Assembly (NCBI RefSeq): GCF_014697625.1
Contig: NZ_JACJSG010000048.1
Coordinates: forward strand, 1 to 60,463
Reading direction: 5' to 3'
Length of the DNA: 60,463 nucleotides
DNA from: Anabaena azotica FACHB-119
Lineage (GTDB): Bacteria > Cyanobacteriota > Cyanobacteriia > Cyanobacteriales > Nostocaceae
Position numbers and translations under genes: made by a program. The notes beneath the pieces are model-generated. The model had not been told where the DNA came from. It did no database searches and was given only the letters and a program-made list of their open reading frames with translations. Positions 8,543-15,521 of the stretch are shown one piece after another. The first letter of the stretch is position 1, and every line of letters starts with the position of its first letter.

Positions 8543-8779
8543 ATTAAGTATGGCATAACATATAGCAGTTTGCAAGAGCGATCGCTTAATTTACCGTTTC
8601 TTCTTGCGAACCATCAACGATGTTCCAGACTCGCTGTGGGTATTGTAGGAGTTTTTGCCAGTGGCGATCGCTTAAAATTCTCCCTTCAACGGCGCGGAAG
8701 TCCCGGAACTTTGTCAAAGAACCTATTACTAACCAAAGCAGCCATATTATAAGTAATTAGCCAAACTCAATATTAGACA

Positions 8780-9076
8780 ATGAATCAAAAGTCAATGCAG
8801 ATATTTAAAGTCATCGAAGAAGCCATTACAAAACCGCCCATTCCCCATGAACCATATAAGCAATCATTGAAAGCCTGGGCTATGTATTGTTTACGAGATA
8901 GAGGCTTTAAAGTTATATACGCTCAAAATGCCGATTTTGCTATTGAAACCAAAGCCGGAGAAAAACTATACTTTAAAGTCTCCAATACCCCTGTTGATCA
9001 AGATAGCTCCATTAGCTGGATAGTTTGGGATAGCGCCAGCAAAAGCGCCAGCCTGATTCCAGAGGCTAGAGGTTAG
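8780..9076 (+). CDS. Conserved hypothetical protein, 98 residues
   Basis: Not recognised. A helical N-terminal half (YKQSLKAWAMYCLRDRGF) is followed by strands with the pattern DFAIETKAGEKLYFKV, which faintly recalls a PD-(D/E)xK nuclease core (D, then E-x-K). No other nuclease element is visible, so this is only a hint. An internal Met at 8795 is another start. Stand-alone, on the opposite strand to its neighbours; the downstream DNA is repeat-rich. Confidence 0.55.
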   Translation: MNQKSMQIFKVIEEAITKPPIPHEPYKQSLKAWAMYCLRDRGFKVIYAQNADFAIETKAGEKLYFKVSNTPVDQDSSISWIVWDSASKSASLIPEARG

Positions 9077-9079
9077 AGG

Positions 9080-9280
9080 TTACGGCTAGAGGTTGGGGGT
9101 TAGAGATTGGAAGTTATATCAAGTTAGGCTAATTACTTATAATATGATTGTTTTGGTCGGTAATGGGTAATAGCTAATAGGTAATTGTTTTCTACCATTA
9201 GCAATTACCAATTACCAATTACCAACCCCGAAGATATGATAAGTGATTAAGCGGACATGATATTACCCATGAAAACCTTG
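9080..9280. repeat. STRR-like tandem repeats
   Basis: Imperfect GGCTAGAGGTTAGAG units just after the gene end, then AATTACC heptamers near 9205-9222. The motif GCGGACATGATATTA here recurs at 30484. No gene. Confidence 0.5.
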
Positions 9281-10456
9281 TTATCTAACCCCTAGCCTCT
9301 TAATAAGAATATGCTTTTTCTCATCAAAACCAATCAAGCCTTGCTGCTGTAATTTACCCATCAATCGCGTAATTGTCACTCTAGTAGTACAACAAGCACT
9401 AGCAATATCTTCATGAGTGAAACGTACAATAAAGCGAGTTCCATCAGCTACAGATTCGCCAATTTCTTGTTGCAAAAGCTCCAATAAATGATACAAACGA
9501 TCCTCTACCCTCCGCCTGCCGGCTATAGCTAAAAAAGATTCAGTTTGCTGTAAACGCTGCTGAATTTTTGGTAGCAAGATATGGCTAAGTATTGGGGTAG
9601 CAGCTATTTCTGTGAAATTGATTGATGCTAATTCCACATCTGAAAGAGCTGTAGCTTGATAAATAGATAAAGAAGTCATATTAGCCCCAAATACCATCTG
9701 CGTTTTTGCCAAACCTATCAATACTTCTTCGCCTGTTTCACAAAATGTACTCAGCTTGACTAAACCTTGACGGACATACCAAATAACAAAGGGATGCAGA
9801 GGAATATTTTCCCCTTTAGCATATATATTAACTGGACGATTTTGAAGCAAATAATTTTCATTATTTACTAAATTTATATCTTGTTGTTGGCGTTGATCAA
9901 TTTGACGTAACAACCAGCGTAGAGCGTTTATTTCACCATTTTGATTATACAGGGCAACTACTGTTAAGGCTGCGTCAAAATACTCACCATGCAACTGCTG
10001 TAAGCATACTACTAATTCTCTGGTTTGATCAGTCTGTGATAATTGATTAAGCTCACTACGAAAGCTTTCTCTTTCTTCGAGGCGAATAAAATTAATGATT
10101 GATTTATCTACCAAAAGATGTTTTGGTGCATTGAGTAACTTTGCCGCCTTTAGGTTAGCTTTTTGAATAATTCCTTCTGCATTAGTTACTAAATACCCAT
10201 CAGGCGCAAACTCAAATAAATCATAGTAGTGTTGGCGTTCTGCTTCTAATAAACTCCGCGTTTTTAGAAGTTCTTCATTTTGGTGATAAAGTTCCTCTGC
10301 TGCTAGCTGTACTAGCTTTGAGCTGCTATAAAGCTCCTTAAAAGCTTGTGGTAGTAAATCGGGGGGAATCCAAGGTAAAACGCTAGCAGTTTGATATAAA
10401 TCTGCTAGTTGTTGATGTAATGCTTCTGCTCTTTGGATAAATAGTTCTATATTCAC
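9281..10456 (-). CDS. PAS-domain Crp/Fnr-type transcriptional regulator (copy 1)
   Basis: About 391 residues from the GTG at 10456, chosen by alignment with the paralogue at 27686-28951; a TTG at 10492 is possible. Order: N-terminal helical region (LYQTASVLPWIPPDLLPQAF), coiled segment (EELYHQNEELLKTRSLLEAE), PAS domain (DLFEFAPDGYLVTNAEGIIQ), cyclic-nucleotide-type beta barrel with a degenerate ligand pocket, and a winged helix HEDIASACCTTRVTITRLMG very like NtcA/Crp recognition helices. It should bind DNA as a dimer, with signal sensing through PAS or the barrel. Target genes unknown. It is alone in its transcription unit. Confidence 0.85.
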   Translation of the reverse strand: MNIELFIQRAEALHQQLADLYQTASVLPWIPPDLLPQAFKELYSSSKLVQLAAEELYHQNEELLKTRSLLEAERQHYYDLFEFAPDGYLVTNAEGIIQKANLKAAKLLNAPKHLLVDKSIINFIRLEERESFRSELNQLSQTDQTRELVVCLQQLHGEYFDAALTVVALYNQNGEINALRWLLRQIDQRQQQDINLVNNENYLLQNRPVNIYAKGENIPLHPFVIWYVRQGLVKLSTFCETGEEVLIGLAKTQMVFGANMTSLSIYQATALSDVELASINFTEIAATPILSHILLPKIQQRLQQTESFLAIAGRRRVEDRLYHLLELLQQEIGESVADGTRFIVRFTHEDIASACCTTRVTITRLMGKLQQQGLIGFDEKKHILIKRLGVR

Positions 10457-10492
10457 TGTATATGACCACGATTGCCGACAGATGTTAACCAA

Positions 10493-11134
10493 TCACGCTC
10501 AATCTATTAATTCCAATAGTAGTAAAAATACCCCTGGAACTGCCAATAGTGAAACTTATAGTAAATAAAATTAAGGTGAGAATATAGCTCAGAATGTAAA
10601 TTTATATAATTTTTAGAATATTTATTTACAAATAAGAAAAATTGTTAATGGTTTCATTACTGAGATAAAAACACTATTGAAACATAACTATTGATTATAA
10701 ATATATTTCCAGGGCTGCACATACTAATTCATGGTTTATAACAGCAGCTTTATAGATAAACCTATAGATTACTACCTAAGACTGATATTTAAATCTACTT
10801 AGGGTAAGAAAACTCTCAAAAATCCGCTTAATATTAAGTTATGAGTCGTTTTGATGAGATAATCATGCTCAGTTAGTATACTAATAACTCCCTTTGGTGA
10901 TTGTTGATGTTCGATAAGTGGTGAGCCTATTCATCAGGATAACTATTAGTGCATGGACTTACGTCCGTCTCTAGCATCAGAATATTTAAGACTTAGCATT
11001 GACAAACTTTTTGGAACTGGTGGATGGAGATTTTATAATTTTCACAACTCAGGTAGGATGTCCAGAGATATTTTTCAGCGAATTTGTATAAGCGATCGCT
11101 CCCAGGCAAAAATAGCTAAAATGATACTGAGCTA
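10493..11134. other. Intergenic, no convincing gene
   Basis: AT-rich, about 640 bases. A 61-codon frame at 10953-11138 has no family signal and a HIP1 octamer inside; it is not called. Probably carries the promoter of the PAS-Crp gene, but no box could be fixed. Confidence 0.4.
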
Positions 11135-11347
11135 TTAACGATAATACTGACGTGGGAATTTTCTCGTCAGAAACAAAGCAACTAACAATAACCCTTCAAA
11201 GGGAATAAAGGAAAATTTCAGGCTACAGCATAGCCAAAAAAAACCAACCAAAATAGAAACAACTCGCCATATTTGATCAGTCATTATTAGACTAATAGCT
11301 ACAAAAAATATAGCTAATCCCAGAGTTATAAATGAAGTTAAGAGCAT
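11135..11347 (-). CDS. Small membrane protein, 70 residues
   Basis: Two or three hydrophobic stretches (residues 4-22, 28-46, 48-62) with a basic C-terminus (TRKFPRQYYR), consistent with a small inner-membrane protein. No family recognised. The coding call rests on the hydrophobic periodicity and the Met start preceded by an A/T-rich leader; no good ribosome site is seen. Confidence 0.5.
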   Translation of the reverse strand: MLLTSFITLGLAIFFVAISLIMTDQIWRVVSILVGFFWLCCSLKFSFIPFEGLLLVALFLTRKFPRQYYR

Positions 11348-11534
11348 AACTATTAAACCTAGATTGATTTTGTGTTTTGTCTATGCTACAAGAGAACAAA
11401 ATTTAATTCTCTGGACATAGTGTTATTTTCGTACTTAATTCATCAAGAAGACAGCGTAGATGGAAGGTGAAGCGAAAAATTCCATCTACGTCTTGCAATG
11501 GCTGACGGCAAAGCTAGCACCTGCGTAATAGATA

Positions 11535-11655
11535 CAGGACTTACGCATAAAAACGAAAAATTAAGTGTTTGGGCAAGGGTATAGGGGTATAGAAGTGTAA
11601 ATCTTTAAAAACCTTACACCCTGCCTCAACAGAAAACTTGGATGTGTAAGTCCTG
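11535..11655. repeat. MITE, AGGACTTACGCA family
   Basis: Left end CAGGACTTACGCA and right end TGTGTAAGTCCTG form a near-perfect 13-bp terminal inverted repeat around a 95-bp interior (AAGGGTATAGGGG ... CCTTACACCCTGCC). No ORF. A sequence relative with the same ends but another interior is at 57179-57301. Confidence 0.65.
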
Positions 11656-11667
11656 AGATAATTGGTA

Positions 11668-12168
11668 TTACACAGATTCTACCAAAATACTTTCTTGATT
11701 TTGGTGTAAAACCTTACGTAACCAAGGTGGAGGATTACCTTTAAGAGTTTGCACTAGCCTATTCAAAATATAGGTAATATCTTCCTTCTGTGAACGTGGT
11801 TTAATTGGCATTACACCTTTTCTAATTAACTTCGCAGCAGCAGTACCACCAATAGAAGCCACATACACAATTGTACAGTCAGATAAAGCTGCTATTTTTT
11901 GAGCTACTTTATCATTACTGTCGCCATCTTTGACTTGCGGTTTTACAGCTTCTTCCTTCTTCGCTTTTTTGCAATCACTCTTACCATGTTTGCAGCTACC
12001 TTCTTGCTTTTCTGTATTTTCAGCAGGCTGAGAAACTTCCTGATTAAAGCAGAGAGTTTCCAGAAATTCATAACCCCCATCTGAAATTTCGTAAACATCA
12101 ATTTCCTGCGCCCAACCAAAGTGAGCATTGACATTTATTCTGTCACTTGTAGCAAATGCTATTTTCAT
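11668..12168 (-). CDS. NifX/NifB-C-terminal family protein (dinitrogenase cofactor-binding fold)
   Basis: 166 residues. MKIAFATSDRINVNAHFGWA and the later block DCTIVYVASIGGTAAAKLIR then PPPWLRKVL are those of NifX, which binds and shuttles FeMo-cofactor precursors. Between the two halves lies a charged insert (about residues 47-86) with CKHGKSDCKK, which could bind a metal. No nif genes are near, so it is a stand-alone paralogue; a role outside nitrogenase assembly (Fe-S or Mo carrier) is possible. Single gene, preceded by about 300 bp of non-coding DNA. Confidence 0.82.
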   Translation of the reverse strand: MKIAFATSDRINVNAHFGWAQEIDVYEISDGGYEFLETLCFNQEVSQPAENTEKQEGSCKHGKSDCKKAKKEEAVKPQVKDGDSNDKVAQKIAALSDCTIVYVASIGGTAAAKLIRKGVMPIKPRSQKEDITYILNRLVQTLKGNPPPWLRKVLHQNQESILVESV

Positions 12169-12365
12169 GTTTATTTCCTTTGTTCATCAGTCACAACTAA
12201 TTTCTGAAGCGTTCCTGCTCTGAATTGGCAATAATCGTTTTGCCTATACATAACAATTGCCGATAACTTGATAGGTAGCTATACTGCATTATCAAGATTA
12301 AGCAGATTCAAATCGGCTCTTATTATTTATCTTAAGGTCAATTAATTAGTTCTGGTAGCAACTAA

Positions 12366-12575
12366 AAGAACTTTGCCCTCCATTCCTCCTCAAAATTGGC
12401 ATATCTTAGTCCCTCAATTATTTCCCCACAAGTAATCCAATTTACCTATAGAAACCTCTGTTGGAACTACATCATGGCTGTTTCTATGGTATTCACCCTG
12501 CCAGCCTTAAGTATTTATGCCTTCTTCAACCGCTACTTCATCCAAAGCGCCACGTTCACAGGCGGTAAAGTGTAG
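12366..12575 (+). pseudogene. Relic of a sugar ABC-transporter permease (MalG-like C-terminus)
   Basis: A frame open from 12366 ends at TAG 12573. Its last residues, MAVSMVFTLPALSIYAFF then NRYFIQSATFTGG, look like the final membrane helix and the C-terminal tail (x-RYF-x-GA-T-GG) of MalG/UgpE-type permeases. Nothing upstream encodes the rest, including the EAA loop, so this is a 3' remnant. Too short for certainty. Confidence 0.4.
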
Positions 12576-12597
12576 TCAGTTATGAGTTGTTTGTTTC

Positions 12598-12752
12598 CTC
12601 CCCCATCCCCCTCATCTCCCTCATCTCCCCCCACTCCCTCATCTCCCCCATCCCCCTCATCTCCCTCATCTCCCCCCACTCCCTCATCTCCCCCATCTCC
12701 CCCCACTCCCTCATCTCCCTCGTTCCCCACTCCCCGATCCCCAATCCCCAAT
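12598..12752. repeat. C-rich minisatellite (CCCCCTCATCTCCCTCATCT type)
   Basis: Tandem units built from CCCTCATCTCC and CCCCACTCC blocks, several irregular copies. Both strands give open frames with only G/D/E/V or S/P, which are artefacts of the repeat. Related tracts occur at 18324-18365 and 47161-47243. Confidence 0.8.
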
Positions 12753-12989
12753 TTTAGGCAACAAATTGCACTCCTAACGTGATATTGGTATTACAGCGAC
12801 TTTATCTCTATATGCCAGTTAACAAACATTATGGGTTGTGTAATCCTGGCCAATGCCTCTGGCGGCTGGGTATGTCATCGCAGAGATAGCAGATAAGCTA
12901 CAGAAACACTGTAGTAATAATGTTGTCTCGATTGAGATTGAGTCTCGTTTTATTAGCTGTGTTGAGCGTCAAAAACTTTAAGGGGAATC

Positions 12990-13481
12990 ATGTTTAGAAG
13001 ACTTATTGGCGTTGTTGTGGCTACTGTTTTACTGACTTTTGGGTTGATTATTGGTAGTGCAACAGCTGTGGAACTGGACGAAGCTACCCGGACAGTACCA
13101 TTAAATGCTGACGGTGATACCATCACTCTCAGCCTTAAACAAGTAAAAGAAGGCAAACGTTTATTTCAATACGCTTGCGCCCAATGTCACGTCGGCGGTG
13201 TGACCAAAACTAACCAGAACGTGGGACTTGAGCCAGAAGCACTGGCATTAGCTACACCCAACCGTAATAATATTGAAGGTTTGGTGGACTATATGAAGAA
13301 CCCCACCACCTACGACGGTGAAGAGGAAATTTCCGAATTACACCCCAGCACCAAGAGTGCAGATATTTTCACAGAAATGCGAAATCTGACGGATGATGAC
13401 CTCAAAGCGATCGCAGGTCATATTCTCCTACAGCCAAAAATTCTTGGTGACAAATGGGGCGGTGGCAAAATCTACTACTAA
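12990..13481 (+). CDS. psbV: Cytochrome c-550, extrinsic subunit of photosystem II
   Basis: 163 residues with a signal peptide cut after about residue 26 (GSATA/VELDE). Heme c is attached at CAQCH (C63, C66, H67), and the distal ligand is His117 in ELHPSTK; PsbV is a bis-His cytochrome. It binds the lumenal side of photosystem II and stabilises the Mn cluster. AAGGGGA 7 bases before ATG fixes the start. First gene of a block of lumenal electron carriers on the same strand (psbV2-like, petE, petJ); 51 bp separate it from the next gene. Confidence 0.97.
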   Translation: MFRRLIGVVVATVLLTFGLIIGSATAVELDEATRTVPLNADGDTITLSLKQVKEGKRLFQYACAQCHVGGVTKTNQNVGLEPEALALATPNRNNIEGLVDYMKNPTTYDGEEEISELHPSTKSADIFTEMRNLTDDDLKAIAGHILLQPKILGDKWGGGKIYY

Positions 13482-13496
13482 AGCCAGTAATTTAGC

Positions 13497-13600
13497 ATAA
13501 GTGCTGAGTACTGAGTACTGGGTGCTGAGAAAATGGAATTTATTGATTATCTTAATTTCCAGACTACACAGGACTCAGAACACAGTACTCAGGATTTTTC
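13497..13600. repeat. Inverted STRR repeats at the psbV2 5' end
   Basis: GTGCTGAGTACTGAGTACTG near 13500 is mirrored by CAGAACACAGTACTCAGGA near 13574. The arms enclose the first 12 codons of the psbV2-like frame. The pattern is that of a dispersed repeat inserted at the gene's start. Confidence 0.55.
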
Positions 13601-13991
13601 GCTCGTTATACCGTTATATATCACTGAACCAATCGCTCTGGATGTTGACGAAAAAGGCACAAAGCGTCTATTTTCACCACAAGAATTATCTCAGGGTAAA
13701 AAACTTTTCGAGCGCAACTGTATCAATTGTCATGTTGGTGGCGCGACTTTGCCAGACCCAGAAGTATCCTTATCTCTGGAAAAGCTTCAGGCTGCTAGCC
13801 CAAGAAGAGATTTGATTGATCATCTTGTCGCCTTCATGCGCCAACCCATGACCTACGACGGAACCCAAGAAACCTATTGGTGTCGTCAACTATCTCCCAG
13901 TTCAACATCACAACAGCAGGCTGAAAGTTTAGCTGCTTTTGTCCTCACAGCCGCACAAAAAGCGCCAGGGTGGGGTACAGACAGTTTTTGA
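13533..13991 (+). CDS. psbV2: PsbV2-like cytochrome c without a recognisable signal peptide
   Basis: 152 residues. From about residue 29 it matches the c-550 family: ITEPIALDVDEKGTKRLFSP, heme site CINCH (C63, C66, H67), and MTYDGTQETYWCRQ. Where PsbV has His117 this protein has Cys117 in YWCR; the PsbV2 group is known for a cysteine sixth ligand. The C-terminus (APGWG) is also family-like. The first ~22 residues (MEFIDYLNFQTTQDSEHSTQ) lack hydrophobicity and come from the inverted repeat, so export to the lumen is doubtful. May be a decaying gene, or the start may be mis-set. Confidence 0.75.
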   Translation: MEFIDYLNFQTTQDSEHSTQDFSLVIPLYITEPIALDVDEKGTKRLFSPQELSQGKKLFERNCINCHVGGATLPDPEVSLSLEKLQAASPRRDLIDHLVAFMRQPMTYDGTQETYWCRQLSPSSTSQQQAESLAAFVLTAAQKAPGWGTDSF

Positions 13992-14175
13992 TCTATCACC
14001 CATGCACAAAATCAAGCAAAATTACATTAAGAAAAAATAATATTTACATAATAGTTCTGTACCTTAATTTTTTCTGCCGGAAACTTTTTATTGTCTGGAA
14101 CCTAGTGTTTATTAGCGATCGCACCATATTTTTATTCGATTTATAGCTGGCAAAAAAAATTTTTTTCTGATCTAC

Positions 14176-14186
14176 GACATATTGTC
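14176..14186. promoter_or_regulatory. GAC-N5-GTC inverted repeat upstream of petE
   Basis: GACATATTGTC, 67 bp ahead of the petE start, in an AT-rich promoter region. BlaI/CopY-family regulators (PetR in other cyanobacteria) control petE and petJ in response to copper and bind such spaced inverted repeats. The link is inference. Confidence 0.3.
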
Positions 14187-14252
14187 ATATTTGGTGTTGA
14201 TTTTATTTAAAATGAAATAAGAAAAATAAAAACTACTGGTTAGGAGAACGCC

Positions 14253-14672
14253 ATGAATTTTTTTGCTACAAGCTGGCGACGCTTTAGTTTAGCTGTATTA
14301 ACTGTTCTTTTAGTTGTTAGCAGCTTTGCTGTGTTTACACCCTCTGCGGCGGCAGAAACACACACAATAAAACTAGGTAGCGATAAAGGCCTGCTAGTAT
14401 TTGAACCTGCAAAATTGACAATCAAGCCAGGCGACACAGTTGAATTCAAAAACAACAAAGTTCCTCCCCACAATGTTGTGTTTGATAACGCTCTCAACCC
14501 AGCTAAGAGTGCTGATTTAGCTAAATCTTTATCTCACAAACAGTTGTTAATGAGTCCTGGTCAAAATGTCAGCACCACCTTCCCAGCAGATGCACCCGCA
14601 GGTGACTACACCTTCTACTGCGAACCTCACCGTGGCGCAGGTATGATCGGTAAAATCACCGTTGCAGGCTAG
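14253..14672 (+). CDS. petE: Plastocyanin
   Basis: 139 residues. Signal peptide of about 34 residues (hydrophobic 13-30, cut near PSAAA/ETH). The copper ligands of type I blue copper proteins are all present: His73 (VPPHNVVFDN), Cys123 and His126 (FYCEPH), Met131. Carries electrons from cytochrome b6f to photosystem I or the terminal oxidase in the thylakoid lumen. TTAGGAG 7 bases upstream fixes the start. Located between psbV2-like and petJ, the cytochrome that replaces it under copper shortage. Confidence 0.97.
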   Translation: MNFFATSWRRFSLAVLTVLLVVSSFAVFTPSAAAETHTIKLGSDKGLLVFEPAKLTIKPGDTVEFKNNKVPPHNVVFDNALNPAKSADLAKSLSHKQLLMSPGQNVSTTFPADAPAGDYTFYCEPHRGAGMIGKITVAG

Positions 14673-14703
14673 AAATATCTGTCTGCAAACCGCTAGAGCT
14701 TCC

Positions 14704-14725
14704 TTGACTGTGTAGCCATAGTCAA
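14704..14725 (+). terminator. Weak hairpin after petE
   Basis: TTGACT and AGTCAA flank a 10-base loop, 32 bp after the petE stop, followed by AAGCGAAACC, not a T-run. May stabilise the mRNA end; not a classical terminator. Confidence 0.25.
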
Positions 14726-14749
14726 AAGCGAAACCCCATAATTAATAAT

Positions 14750-14827
14750 GGTGACGAGTCCTGTCCAGCCAAGAGTGACAAATGCCATGTAGCGAAGTCA
14801 GGAAGGGACTTGTCACCGTAAATTTTG
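14750..14827 (+). ncRNA. Long stem-loop between petE and petJ (candidate RNA or MITE)
   Basis: GGTGACGAGTCCTGTCC at the left pairs with GGAAGGGACTTGTCACC at the right, giving a near-continuous stem of about 15 bp with an internal 44-base loop region. It is 77 bp after petE and 149 bp before petJ. It could be an mRNA-stabilising 3' element of petE, a separate small RNA, or a MITE with long arms. No family recognised. Confidence 0.4.
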
Positions 14828-14976
14828 GGTAAATTGCCCCCAAATCATCAATCGTAGAAATTAAAGTATATACTCTCCATAGAGTCTTAATTTCCAGAAT
14901 CGTTTACCTATCTGGGTAGAGATAATTCTGGTGCTTCTGGCATCAGTTCCTAGAGACTGATTGAGAGGAAAATGCT

Positions 14977-15342
14977 TTGAGAATAATTTTATTAGTATTA
15001 CTGCTAGCGATCGCTATATTTAAACTCATATTCACTAGTCCCGCCCTAGCCGCAGAAACGCCAACAGGCGCAAAAATCTTTGAGAATAACTGTGCTTCCT
15101 GCCATATAGGTGGCGGAAACATCCTCATTGCCGAAAAAACCCTCAAAAAAGAAGCATTATCAAAGTACCTGGAAAATTATGACACAGACTCAATCCAAGC
15201 CATTATCCACCAGGTACAATACGGTAAAAATGCCATGCCCGCCTTCAAAGACAAGTTAAGCAACGAAGAAATTCTCGCAGTCGCTGCTTACGTCTTCCAA
15301 AAAGCAGAGCAAGATTGGTCGAACCCTGAGAAGGACGGGTAG
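14977..15342 (+). CDS. petJ: Cytochrome c6
   Basis: 121 residues, TTG start with GAGAGGA 8 bases upstream. Signal peptide through about residue 26 (SPALAA/ETP). Heme c site CASCH (C39, C42, H43), distal Met87 in GKNAMPAF, and the C-terminal helix EEILAVAAYVF are those of cytochrome c6. It carries electrons from b6f to photosystem I, replacing plastocyanin in low copper. The C-terminal tail (SNPEKDG) is short and acidic. Separate promoter likely in the 304-bp gap after petE. Confidence 0.95.
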   Translation: MRIILLVLLLAIAIFKLIFTSPALAAETPTGAKIFENNCASCHIGGGNILIAEKTLKKEALSKYLENYDTDSIQAIIHQVQYGKNAMPAFKDKLSNEEILAVAAYVFQKAEQDWSNPEKDG

Positions 15343-15521
15343 GGGGAGATGGGGCAGATGTGGTTCGACTTCGCGGTAATCGAGCGGAGTCGAGATTCAC
15401 CAACCGGAAGATGAGGGAGATACTCATTCTCGGAACTTCCTAGTCCCCAGTCCCCCTCCGGGTTCGCAGTCGCCTACGGAGGGAAACCCTCCTGCAGCGC
15501 TGTCTCACCAGTCCCCAGTCC

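Noticed and set aside
10953..11138. 61-codon frame
   Set aside because: No family signal; ends within four bases of a gene on the other strand and contains a HIP1 octamer.
12533..12782. Open frames on both strands within the C-rich minisatellite
   Set aside because: Their composition (only G/D/E/V or S/P) is a direct product of the tandem repeat.
13501..13815. 104-codon frame overlapping the psbV2-like gene
   Set aside because: Out of frame with the heme motif CINCH; it is a shadow of the real gene.
14673..14976. Hairpin region considered as SRP RNA or 6S RNA
   Set aside because: The SRP core (GTCAGG...GGAAG with GCAG) is not in the right arrangement, and 6S features are missing.
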